A program made the position numbers and the translations under genes. Below the pieces are notes generated by a model. The model made no database searches. It had not been told where the DNA came from and saw nothing but the letters and a program-made list of their open reading frames with translations. A DNA stretch of 51,847 bases. Origin: an uncultured Nitrospina sp. (GTDB lineage Bacteria; Nitrospinota; Nitrospinia; Nitrospinales; VA-1). Position 1 is the stretch's first letter. Each line of letters opens with the position of its first letter. Shown here one piece after another: positions 18,721 to 27,734 of this stretch. The DNA lies in contig CALAGQ010000030.1 of assembly GCA_937891765.1 (NCBI GenBank), positions 1 through 51,847 on the forward strand. The letters are read 5' to 3'.

Positions 18721-18828
18721 AAGACCGTGTAAAAAAGTTTTTAGATAATTTTCACTTCATCTTAGACCATGAGTTGGAGAGGAAGCAACTTGTAATTGCA
18801 TGGTTTAAAAAAGCTTATAAGTCCATGC

Positions 18829-18857
18829 TTGACCACAAAGGGTGGCTCTGCTACTAT
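18829..18857 (+). promoter_or_regulatory. Sigma-70-like promoter before the fis-glm-thi run
   Basis: TTGACC (18829-18834) and TACTAT (18852-18857) are separated by exactly 17 bp. The first start codon is 58 bp downstream, and the gap between divergent mtaB and the Fis-like gene must contain such a site. GGGGAGG at 18885-18891 lies too far from any of the starts to be their ribosome-binding site. Confidence 0.55.
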
Positions 18858-18914
18858 CGCCACATTCTAGCCTTTTGCGACCCTGGGGAGGACGTCACGA
18901 TTTTTAAAAAATAA

Positions 18915-19202
18915 GTGGAAATGCACCCTCCTGCGATGAAAAAAACCCAAAAAGAAGTCACAACTTTCCTTGAAAAATGGCTGGATAAGTCCATCCGAAA
19001 ATATGTCGGTGCGATGGATGAAAAAAATAATGGTCATCTGCATGAGTTGATCATGGGGGGCATTGAAAAACCGCTGGTTGAAATCGTTCTGAAAGAAACC
19101 AGTGGCAACCAGACTCAGGCTGCAAATATCTTGGGAATCAACCGCAACACATTAAGAAAAAAAATCGCCGAATATAAAATTAAATGCAACAACAAGACCT
19201 AG
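18915..19202 (+). CDS. Fis-family helix-turn-helix DNA-binding protein
   Basis: Up to 95 residues, close to Fis (98). The C-terminal GNQTQAANILGINRNTLRKK is the Fis/NtrC-type helix-turn-helix (HTH_8). It is preceded by helices that would form the dimer core. There is no ATPase or receiver domain, so it resembles the free-standing nucleoid protein Fis rather than an enhancer-binding protein fragment. Starts at GTG 18915, ATG 18921 or ATG 18936 are all possible; none has a good Shine-Dalgarno, and the longest is given. Its 3' end overlaps the uridylyltransferase gene by 19 bp. This places a regulator at the head of the amino-sugar genes. Confidence 0.8.
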   Translation: MEMHPPAMKKTQKEVTTFLEKWLDKSIRKYVGAMDEKNNGHLHELIMGGIEKPLVEIVLKETSGNQTQAANILGINRNTLRKKIAEYKIKCNNKT

Positions 19203-19936
19203 CGGTCATCATTTTAGCGGCGGGTAAAGGAACCCGCATGCAATCTTCTCTAGCCAAAGTTCTTCTTCCCATTGCCGGTCGTCCCCTCCTTCACTATGTG
19301 CTTGATCTTTCCTCGCGTTTAAACCCTGTTCGGACAATAGTAGTGGTGGGACATCAGGCCGATCAGGTGCGGAAAACTTTTGCCGATCGGGAGGTTGAGT
19401 TTGTGGTTCAAGAGGAGCAGTTGGGCACGGGCCATGCTGCGCTGCAAGCCAAGGCAAAACTGGAAAACTTTGACGGGCTGGTTTTGGTATTATGCGGGGA
19501 CATGCCTTTGATCCGGCCTAATACCCTGTTGCAAATGGTTGAAGGGCATAGAGGGAGCGAGGCAAAGTGCACGGTGCTGACCCTTAAAAGTAGCGGGTGC
19601 CATGACTTTGGCCGGATCATTCGTGATGGAAAAGGTTCTATATTAAGAATTGTGGAGCTCAAGGATGCTTCGGACACTGAGAAAAAAGTTGACGAATTCA
19701 ACTCCGGAGTATATTGTTTTGATAATATATTGTTTTTTAAGGCCTTAGATCATATCGGTCCCGATAATGCTCAGAAGGAATACTATTTGACCGATACGAT
19801 AGAATATCTGGTGCGAAAGGGGTACCCTGTTCAGGCTACGCAGACCCAAGATGCGAACGAGATACTGGGAATCAATTCTCCAGATGATTTGAACCGGGCG
19901 GAACAGTTGCTGGTGGATCATCGCCAGCCTTCGTGA
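19184..19936 (+). CDS. Stand-alone GlmU-type UDP-GlcNAc pyrophosphorylase domain
   Basis: A 250-residue protein matching only the N-terminal half of GlmU, which is normally about 450 residues. The nucleotide-binding loop LAAGKGTRM and the following K (LAKVLLPIAG) are intact. EEQLGTGHA, LCGDMPLI, EFNSGVYCF and YYLTDTIEYL also match active uridylyltransferases. The left-handed beta-helix acetyltransferase half is missing, and the frame ends normally, so this is a short form rather than a frameshift. The predicted reaction is UTP plus GlcNAc-1-phosphate (or a related sugar phosphate) to the UDP-sugar. The next gene has the beta-helix part. Overlap with the Fis-like gene indicates co-expression. 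Confidence 0.85.
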   Translation: MQQQDLAVIILAAGKGTRMQSSLAKVLLPIAGRPLLHYVLDLSSRLNPVRTIVVVGHQADQVRKTFADREVEFVVQEEQLGTGHAALQAKAKLENFDGLVLVLCGDMPLIRPNTLLQMVEGHRGSEAKCTVLTLKSSGCHDFGRIIRDGKGSILRIVELKDASDTEKKVDEFNSGVYCFDNILFFKALDHIGPDNAQKEYYLTDTIEYLVRKGYPVQATQTQDANEILGINSPDDLNRAEQLLVDHRQPS

Positions 19937-19970
19937 CTAACTTTATCCTTCCCAATCAGGATTTTCTCAA

Positions 19971-21176
19971 ATGAAAGCCATAATCCTTGCCGCAGGTGAA
20001 GGCACCCATCTCAGCCCATTTTCAGAAACCCGGCCCATCTCCATGATTGGGGTTGCGGGCAGCACGTTGCTCGACAATACTTTGGGTTTGCTTAAAAGTT
20101 CGGGAATCAACGACATCTTCGTGGTGGCGGGACATAAGAAGGAAAAGTTAATCGAGCAGCTTCAGGAACAGGATCACAATGGATTGAATCTGCATCACGT
20201 GGAGCAAAAACGCAAGTTAGGAATTGGGCATGCGGTGATGCAGGTTAAAAATAAGATACTCCCGGGTGAATATTTCCTGCTTGCGTATGGGGATATCATG
20301 ACGGCGGATAATATCTTCAGCAAAATCCAGCAATCTTTCCATTCATTTAAATGTCCAGTGGCTTCTATATGTTTGCCACCTTCCAACCAGATGTTTGGCA
20401 ACGTTTTCCTGAATGCGCGTATGGAGATCACAAAAATCATCGAAAAGCCCAAAGGAAATAACCTGGGGAATTATGTCCTGTCCGGAGTATTTATATTGCC
20501 GGCTTCTTTTTTCAAGTTGCTGGAATCTTCAGGCAATTCTATGGAGAAGGCGTTGAAGAAGGTCGTGGCGGGAGAGGGGTTGCGTGCTTCCATGTGGGAA
20601 AATGACTGGCTGGATGTGGTTTATCCCTGGGAGATTCTGACGGCGAATAAGATGATCATGGACTCGTGGCAGGAAACTTCCATTGCAAAAACCGCGACGC
20701 TGGAAGCCAATGTAACCCTGCAGGGGATTGTCCGCGTTGAGGCAGGGGCGATTATTAAATCCGGGGCTGTGCTGGAAGGACCGTGTTGCATTGGAGAGGG
20801 AAGCTACATCGGCAACAACTCCCTTGTCAGGAGCTACACTTCTGTTGGAAAAAACTGTTCGGTAGGTAGCGGTGTAGAATTAAAAAACTGCGTGGTGATG
20901 GAGAATTCGCAGATAGGCCGACTTTCTTTTGTCGGAGACAGTGTGCTAGGTGAAAATGTGGATATGGGGGCAGGGTGCATGACCGTGAACCGAGATATAG
21001 ACTGGAAACCGATTTCTGTGAAAAACGGGAAGCAGCCTATGGCAACGGGGATGAAGAAATTGGGTGCTTTTCTCGGTGACGGAGTTGTTGTGGGGGCTGG
21101 AAATACCTTGCAGCCTGGAACGATTGTTGCGCCCGGAAAAGTTCTTCCTGCATGTTACTCCGTAAAACATAAATAA
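19971..21176 (+). CDS. GlmU-like two-domain protein (nucleotidyltransferase fold plus left-handed beta-helix) with altered active-site residues
   Basis: A 401-residue protein arranged like archaeal bifunctional GlmU. Residues 1-235 are a nucleotidyltransferase fold and about 235-401 are hexapeptide-repeat beta-helix (AIIKSGAVLEGPCCIGEGSY, and MGAGCMTVN). The usual GTRLxPLT...PKPM signature reads GEGTHLSPFSETRPISMI, so the phosphate-binding Arg is His and the PKP Lys is gone. In the helix part, the catalytic His of the GlmU motif HLxYxGD aligns with Arg (GRLSFVGDS). Both sites may therefore be inactive or specialised. It lies between the stand-alone uridylyltransferase and glmS, so a UDP-GlcNAc role is likely, perhaps as partner subunit or acetyltransferase with different chemistry. 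Confidence 0.75.
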   Translation: MKAIILAAGEGTHLSPFSETRPISMIGVAGSTLLDNTLGLLKSSGINDIFVVAGHKKEKLIEQLQEQDHNGLNLHHVEQKRKLGIGHAVMQVKNKILPGEYFLLAYGDIMTADNIFSKIQQSFHSFKCPVASICLPPSNQMFGNVFLNARMEITKIIEKPKGNNLGNYVLSGVFILPASFFKLLESSGNSMEKALKKVVAGEGLRASMWENDWLDVVYPWEILTANKMIMDSWQETSIAKTATLEANVTLQGIVRVEAGAIIKSGAVLEGPCCIGEGSYIGNNSLVRSYTSVGKNCSVGSGVELKNCVVMENSQIGRLSFVGDSVLGENVDMGAGCMTVNRDIDWKPISVKNGKQPMATGMKKLGAFLGDGVVVGAGNTLQPGTIVAPGKVLPACYSVKHK

Positions 21177-21186
21177 CAGGATAAGT

Positions 21187-23007
21187 ATGTGTGGAATTAG
21201 CGGGGCTGTTGGATTAAAAAATATATCTGAGCTTCTTTTTGAAGGGATCAGGAATCTGGAGTACAGGGGCTATGACTCTTGCGGCGTTGCTTTGATGAAC
21301 AAGACACGTCTCATCATTAAAAAAGATATTGGTGGTGTGGAAGAGTTTTATCGCAAACACAATGTCCTGCAGCACAAAAGCAAGATAGGTATCGCCCATA
21401 CCCGCTGGGCCACGCATGGAAAAGTGACGCGGGAAAACACTCATCCTTTCACTTCCGACGATGGTAATTTTGCGGTGGTTCACAATGGAATCGTTTCCAA
21501 TTATCGTCCCTTGAGAGACCAACTGCAAAAAGAAGGCTTTAAGTTCTCTTCTGAAACCGATACCGAAGTCCTCGCCCACCTATTAGAGAAGTTTTATAAG
21601 CGTAGTCATGATGTGGAAAAGGCTTTTGTGAAGATGCTGAACCTCATTGAAGGAACCTATGCGATAGCGTTTATTTCCTCCTATCTTCCCGAACAGATTT
21701 TTTGTGCGAGAAAAGAATCACCGCTGATGCTGGGGATCGGTGATGAGATTAAATTTATCGGTTCCGATTTCAGTGCCTTCATCGATCATACCAAAAATGC
21801 TGTGATTCTGGATGATGGGGAATATGCCATCCTTTCCCGGGACACTTATGTCGTGAAAAATATTTTAAGCAGGGAGGAAGTCACAAAACCCATTACTAAG
21901 ATTGAATGGGATAGTGAGACTTCCAAAAAGGGGGGCTATCCCCATTATATGCTCAAGGAAATTTATGAACAGCCTCAAACCATTTCCAATGCGTTAGACC
22001 TGGAGCCCTCAGGTCTGGATGATATTGTTGATTTGTTCGCAAAATCCAAGGACTCCTATTTGCTGGGGGTGGGAACTACTTTTTACGTCGCCAAATATGC
22101 CAAATATATTTTTTCGCAGTTAGCGCAGGAATTTTTTCCCTCCATCAGTTCCGATGAGTTCATGGCATTGGCCAATGTGAACAAACAATCCCTGGTTTTT
22201 TCTGCTTCGCAATCCGGTGAGACCTTTGACACCTTATCGGCATTGAAGTACGCCAAGTCCAAGGGAGCCCGGACAGCGGCGGTTGTCAATGTCATGGGTT
22301 CTTCCATTGCTCGGCTGGTTGATAAAGTAATCCTCCAGGGATCGGGACCTGAAATCTGTGTGATCAGCACCAAAGCCGCGGTATCGCAAATGGTGATACT
22401 CACTGTGCTGGCTATGAAGCTTGCTTTGAAAAAGAAGGTGATCACCCGAAAAACCTATAACCAGCATTTGCTGGCGTTGAGGGATCTTCCTGAGATTATT
22501 CAAGGAATTTTGAATGAGCGGTCCGGTTTTATTCATCGCCTTGCCCATAAATATTCCGGGACCCGCAACTGGCTCTACTTGGGTCGGGGGATTTACTATC
22601 CCATTGCCTTGGAAGCGGCTTTGAAAATGAAAGAGGTTGCCTACGTCCATGCAGAAGGAATGCCCGGAGGATTTTTAAAACATGGAACACTGGCTATGAT
22701 TGATGATGAGGTGTCTTCAATAGTGTTTGTCCCGCCTCCTGAAGATAAAGTGCTTTATGAATCCACTCTGCACACCGTAGAGGAAATTCGCGCCCGGTCA
22801 GGTTTTGTGCTGGGAATTCATTTCGGAGAGCAGGGGAAAAACCAGGATTTATACAGTGAAGAATTGATCCTCCCTAAAGTGCCTCCTTTGACAGCTCCCC
22901 TTATTCAGTTGGTCATTGGGCAGTTGTTTGCATATTTTACCGCCACCTCCCTGAAGCGTAATATTGACAAACCCCGATCTCTTGCCAAATCCGTTACCGT
23001 TGCCTGA
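21187..23007 (+). CDS. glmS: Glutamine--fructose-6-phosphate aminotransferase (isomerizing)
   Basis: A 606-residue enzyme of normal length making glucosamine 6-phosphate, the entry to UDP-GlcNAc. Cys2 is the predicted glutaminase nucleophile after removal of Met (MCGISGAVG). EYRGYDSCGVAL, HTRWATHGKVTRENTHPF and VHNGIVSNY complete the amidotransferase part. Two SIS domains follow: GVGTTFYVAKYAKYI, SASQSGETFDTL and EICVISTKAAVSQ in the first, EAALKMKEVAYVHAEGMPGG in the second. The C-terminus PRSLAKSVTVA matches the family end. It begins 10 bp after the GlmU-like gene, so no glmS ribozyme can precede it. Confidence 0.95.
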   Translation: MCGISGAVGLKNISELLFEGIRNLEYRGYDSCGVALMNKTRLIIKKDIGGVEEFYRKHNVLQHKSKIGIAHTRWATHGKVTRENTHPFTSDDGNFAVVHNGIVSNYRPLRDQLQKEGFKFSSETDTEVLAHLLEKFYKRSHDVEKAFVKMLNLIEGTYAIAFISSYLPEQIFCARKESPLMLGIGDEIKFIGSDFSAFIDHTKNAVILDDGEYAILSRDTYVVKNILSREEVTKPITKIEWDSETSKKGGYPHYMLKEIYEQPQTISNALDLEPSGLDDIVDLFAKSKDSYLLGVGTTFYVAKYAKYIFSQLAQEFFPSISSDEFMALANVNKQSLVFSASQSGETFDTLSALKYAKSKGARTAAVVNVMGSSIARLVDKVILQGSGPEICVISTKAAVSQMVILTVLAMKLALKKKVITRKTYNQHLLALRDLPEIIQGILNERSGFIHRLAHKYSGTRNWLYLGRGIYYPIALEAALKMKEVAYVHAEGMPGGFLKHGTLAMIDDEVSSIVFVPPPEDKVLYESTLHTVEEIRARSGFVLGIHFGEQGKNQDLYSEELILPKVPPLTAPLIQLVIGQLFAYFTATSLKRNIDKPRSLAKSVTVA

Positions 23008-23093
23008 ATAATTTTCAATATTTTATTGCCAGGTTTCAAGACGTTCTGTTACATTAAACCCTTCTTATTTTCCTACATTAAAGAGACTGATTT

Positions 23094-24452
23094 ATGTCTG
23101 ACAAAACCGCAGTAGCTTTGACGATAGCCGGGTCGGATTCCGGAGGGGGCGCTGGCATTCAAGCCGACCTTAAAACATTTTCTGCCTTTGGGGTGTTTGG
23201 AAAAACCGTGATCACCTCCATCACTTCCCAGAATACCCTGGGGGTTCAGGCCGTAAATGATTTACCTGTGAGTGTTGTGGAAAACCAGCTTAAATCCCTC
23301 TTTGAGGATGATAAATGTCAGGCCGTAAAAACAGGTATGCTGGGCAATGAGCAAATTGTCGATCGGGTCGCCTCCCTGCTCAAACGCTACCGGGTTAAAA
23401 ACCTGGTAGTCGATCCCGTTATTTTTTCTTCTTCAGGAAAAAAGCTGCTCACCCTATCCGGGGTGGAGATGATGAAGAAGCGCTTGTTCCCTCTGGCGCA
23501 ACTTGTAACCCCGAATATCAGGGAAGCTGAAATATTATCCGGAATAAAAATCAGCCGGCCTGCGGACAGGAAGCGCGCGGCACGCGAAATCCTTAAATCA
23601 GGAGTGCGGGCAGTAGTGATTACGGGTGGGCACTTGAAAGGAAAACCGGAGGATCTATTTCTGGATAATAAGGGTATCGAGATTTTAAGTTCAGAGCGAT
23701 TGTCTCAATCGGATCTCCATGGAACAGGTTGTGTTTTTTCATCAGCGATTACCGCTGGACTGGCTTTGGGCAGACAGACCTTGCCGGCTGTAATAGAAGC
23801 CAAGGATTTTATTGGACGAGCCATTCTTGGAGGAGTGATTTCTGGAAAAGGCAAGGCAAGTGTTGAGCCGTTATCCTTGCTGTACAGGGAAAATGAAAAG
23901 GCCCGGGTGATGGCAGGGATGAATCGGGCGATCCGGATATTTCAGGAAGAAAGAATCGGGTCATTGGTTCCCGAGGTCCAAACCAATATTGGGTTGGCGC
24001 TAAAAAATGCCATAAACCATGGGGATGTTCTCGCCATCCCAGGACGCATTATCAAAAATGGGGAAGATATTTTCATTGGTGCCGAACCTGAGTTTGGCGG
24101 TTCTCGGCATGTCGCCAATATTGTTTTGACGGTCATGCGCCATGATCCGGAAAAACGCGCCGTCATGAATATCAAATATACGGATGTGCTGTTAAAAATA
24201 TGCCAACGCCTGCGGTTCAAGATTGCTTCGTTTGATAGGGCCGATGAGCCTAAAAACATAAGAGTTCGGGAAGGGTCTTCCCTGGAATGGGGCACCCAGA
24301 AAGCGCTTACGGATTACGGCTCGGTGCCGGATATCATTTATGATCTGGGAGGGATCAGAAAGGAAGAGATGATTCGGGTCATTGCTGAGGACATCGAATC
24401 ATTGACAAACAAAATTCTTAAAATTCATCGGTTGTATAAGGAAACGTTCTAG
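23094..24452 (+). CDS. thiD: ThiD-ThiN fusion: HMP(-P) kinase with thiamine-phosphate synthase domain
   Basis: A 452-residue fusion. Residues 1-260 are a ribokinase-fold ThiD with TIAGSDSGGGAGIQADLKTF, AVKTGMLGN, LVVDPVIFSSSGK, VTPNIREAE and DLHGTGCVFSSAI. This phosphorylates hydroxymethylpyrimidine to its diphosphate. Residues 280-452 match ThiN, the thiamine-phosphate synthase best known from archaea and some thermophiles, with IPGRIIKNGEDIFIGAEPEF, FDRADEPKNIRVREGSSLEW and PDIIYDLGGIRKEEMIRVI. One chain could thus make thiamine phosphate without ThiE. It lies 86 bp after glmS. That gap shows no TPP riboswitch core. Confidence 0.88.
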   Translation: MSDKTAVALTIAGSDSGGGAGIQADLKTFSAFGVFGKTVITSITSQNTLGVQAVNDLPVSVVENQLKSLFEDDKCQAVKTGMLGNEQIVDRVASLLKRYRVKNLVVDPVIFSSSGKKLLTLSGVEMMKKRLFPLAQLVTPNIREAEILSGIKISRPADRKRAAREILKSGVRAVVITGGHLKGKPEDLFLDNKGIEILSSERLSQSDLHGTGCVFSSAITAGLALGRQTLPAVIEAKDFIGRAILGGVISGKGKASVEPLSLLYRENEKARVMAGMNRAIRIFQEERIGSLVPEVQTNIGLALKNAINHGDVLAIPGRIIKNGEDIFIGAEPEFGGSRHVANIVLTVMRHDPEKRAVMNIKYTDVLLKICQRLRFKIASFDRADEPKNIRVREGSSLEWGTQKALTDYGSVPDIIYDLGGIRKEEMIRVIAEDIESLTNKILKIHRLYKETF

Positions 24453-24498
24453 ATCCAAAATTAGATCAAGGCTTTGTCGATTCACAATGCTATAAAAA

Positions 24499-26430
24499 TC
24501 ACATCAAGGTCTTGTCGATCATAATTTCCGCCCGAGCTTTCAGGTTCTCCACCCACTCCTGAAATGTTTGGCGACTTTTATCCTGTTTGATGCGTTGGAT
24601 AATTTTTTTGGCTTGTTCTTTGTCGGGTTCTCCGGCGGCTTCCTTGTCCACCCGTTTAAACAAATAAAAACGGTTTCTCACTTTCGCGGAGGAAGTGTCT
24701 CCCACCTTCATTGTCAAAGCTTTTTCCTTGATTTCTTTGATATTGCCAATCCCCGGAATGGAGTCTGCCATGCTGAAGAACGGCGTATGACGGACGCTCA
24801 AGTCCAGCCCTTTGATGACTTTTTCCAAGTCCTTTTCCTGTGCAAGCTTTTGTTCCAACTCCTTGAACTTGGAGGAGGTCTGCTCCTCATTGACGCGTTC
24901 GGTTAGAGCCTGTTCAGCAGCTTTCTTGACTTCCTGTAACTCCGGAATATAGGCTTCTTTATTACCGGCGAGTTTTAAAATGAAAGACGCTTCCTGGGTG
25001 TGTACAGGTTGGCTGACCGTGTTTTCTCCCAGACTGAAGGCAGTGTTATAGAATTGGGGATTGTTGCCTATTTCCGCGAGGTTGTGGTTTTCTCTGGAGA
25101 AAAAATCGGTGACGGTTGTCTGAGTCTGATTTTTTTCAGCGGCAGATTTTAGGTTGCCGTCTTTTTCCGCTTCCTGATAAATATGTTTCGCTGTTCTTCT
25201 GACTCTTTGCCGGGCCTTGATGTTCTTCAGGGATTGGATGATTTCTTCACGAACCTCCTCCAGCGGTTTGAAGCGTTCTTCCTCCCGGCCTTCCAGTTTG
25301 ATGATGTGGTAGCCGAAAGGGGTTAAAACGGGTTCGCTGATTTCACCAATCTTCAACTTTTCCAGAGCGGCCTCGAAAGCGGAGACCATGGTTCCCTGGG
25401 GGAACTCTCCCAAGCTTCCTCCCTGGGCCCCGGAGCCGGGATCATCGGAATGCTTTTTCGCAATTTCCCCGAAGTCGGCACCGGCTTTAACTTTTTTCAG
25501 AAGTTCAGTGGCACGGGCTTTTGCTTTATCTTCAGCCTGCTTCTGTTTTTCTTCTGGAGAAGCATCTCCCTCAATTTCTGATGATTTTATATGGGCGAGT
25601 ATGTGGCTGGCGCGGTACATTTTCTTAACGCGAAAATCGGCGATCTTGGTCTGGTAATAGTCTTCAATATCTTCATCGCGAGGTTCGATTTCTGCAAGAT
25701 AGGTCTTGGGCTCAATTTTCACATATTCAACCTTGATTTGCGGCGATATCTCAAACTGCTTTTTGTTGGCTTGAAAAAAATCGTTGAGCTCCTGATCAGT
25801 AAAAGTTTTATCAACCTGAAAGTGATCGCTGTTAAACCGCACATAGTCGAGCTTGGACTTTTCTGCTTCGGCGATGAAGGCTTCACGGATTTCAGCTTGC
25901 GAAGCTTTGGCGCTGGTTCCGAACAGTTTCTCAAGCTTGTTTAAAACCAAGTTCTCGCGCTGGTTGTCTTCAAACTCGCCGGGAGTGACCCGTTGAAACT
26001 GAAGATAGTTTCGATAACTCTTTTCGCTGAATTTTTTGTCACTTTGGAATACCTGCAAACCCTGGATATGGGAAATCAATTCGCCATTGCTGACTCGCAA
26101 GTTCTGTTTCTCGGCTTCCTGCAACAATAATTTTTTCTGGATTAAAGCCTCCAGAGCTTGGGTTTTCAGGTCGAGCTTTTTGATCAACTCGTCAGAAAAC
26201 TGGTTCTTGAATTGTTGTCGATAGAAATCCACAAGATTATTAAAGGTGCGCTCATATTCACCCTGGTAAATATTTTCACCTTCAACGGTCGCTATGACTC
26301 CACCTCCGGAGGTGGAAGCGCCCCCCATTCCCCATGAATAGAAAATAGTTCCTACAAAAGCCAAAATGATCAGCCACAGGATGGCTTTAATTAGCCAGGA
26401 ATCAGCATGTTCTCGAATCGTGCTCAGCAT
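24499..26430 (-). CDS. PpiD/SurA-like periplasmic peptidyl-prolyl isomerase (foldase)
   Basis: A 643-residue protein starting at ATG 26430. Residues 13-33 are a membrane anchor (LIKAILWLIILAFVGTIFYSW). A SurA/PpiD-type N-terminal chaperone domain follows. One parvulin domain (about 250-370) contains YRASHILAHI, GADFGEIAKKHSDDPGSG, GGSLGEFPQGTM and PFGYHIIKLE, and a second helical chaperone region closes the protein. This layout is PpiD, which helps exported proteins fold at the SecYEG exit. A reading from 26607 adds 59 residues before the anchor and is unlikely. It is divergent from mreB, with a promoter-like pair 56 bp upstream. Confidence 0.9.
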   Translation of the reverse strand: MLSTIREHADSWLIKAILWLIILAFVGTIFYSWGMGGASTSGGGVIATVEGENIYQGEYERTFNNLVDFYRQQFKNQFSDELIKKLDLKTQALEALIQKKLLLQEAEKQNLRVSNGELISHIQGLQVFQSDKKFSEKSYRNYLQFQRVTPGEFEDNQRENLVLNKLEKLFGTSAKASQAEIREAFIAEAEKSKLDYVRFNSDHFQVDKTFTDQELNDFFQANKKQFEISPQIKVEYVKIEPKTYLAEIEPRDEDIEDYYQTKIADFRVKKMYRASHILAHIKSSEIEGDASPEEKQKQAEDKAKARATELLKKVKAGADFGEIAKKHSDDPGSGAQGGSLGEFPQGTMVSAFEAALEKLKIGEISEPVLTPFGYHIIKLEGREEERFKPLEEVREEIIQSLKNIKARQRVRRTAKHIYQEAEKDGNLKSAAEKNQTQTTVTDFFSRENHNLAEIGNNPQFYNTAFSLGENTVSQPVHTQEASFILKLAGNKEAYIPELQEVKKAAEQALTERVNEEQTSSKFKELEQKLAQEKDLEKVIKGLDLSVRHTPFFSMADSIPGIGNIKEIKEKALTMKVGDTSSAKVRNRFYLFKRVDKEAAGEPDKEQAKKIIQRIKQDKSRQTFQEWVENLKARAEIMIDKTLM

Positions 26431-26485
26431 ATGATGTTTCTCTCGGTTCTCGGTTGAAGTCGGTTCCAGGTAGAAGAAGGAACCT

Positions 26486-26514
26486 ATACTATAAAACACG
26501 CGAGAGAATCGCAA
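26486..26514 (-). promoter_or_regulatory. Sigma-70-like promoter for ppiD
   Basis: Read on the minus strand, TTGCGA (26509-26514) and TAGTAT (26486-26491) are 17 bp apart. They lie 56 bp before the ATG of ppiD, in the divergent region shared with mreB. Confidence 0.45.
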
Positions 26515-26620
26515 GCCATTATTAATGAGTGGGTAACGAGGCTTTACCCGGAACGCTGATTCTCTGTGGTGCCGCTGGCTCAAGCGACAGGGATATGGCG
26601 AGCGCACACCGGGATTTATC

Positions 26621-26649
26621 TTGCATTTTATACGGCCCCTTGCTATAAA
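26621..26649 (+). promoter_or_regulatory. Sigma-70-like promoter for mreBCD-mrdA
   Basis: TTGCAT (26621-26626) and TATAAA (26644-26649) have a 17-bp spacer, and the -10 box carries an extended TG one base upstream. mreB starts 60 bp downstream with a strong AGAGGGG ribosome-binding site six bases before its GTG. No other good pair lies in this region on the plus strand. Confidence 0.55.
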
Positions 26650-26709
26650 GAAACTTGAGGAAAAACAAGAGGTTACGTAAGCTTATGAAATCCGCAAGAG
26701 GGGATCTGA

Positions 26710-27732
<1,023 letters not shown>

Positions 27733-27734
27733 CG

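Noticed and set aside
21177..21186. Possible glmS ribozyme
   Set aside because: Only 10 bp separate glmS from the upstream gene and no ribozyme core is seen.
23008..23093. Possible TPP riboswitch before the ThiD-ThiN gene
   Set aside because: The 86-bp gap lacks the CTGAGA and ACCTGAT-type core pieces of the thiamine element.
26431..26607. N-terminal extension of the PpiD-like protein by 59 residues
   Set aside because: The extension would bury the membrane anchor, has no family similarity and covers the promoter-like region. ATG 26430 gives the standard N-terminus.
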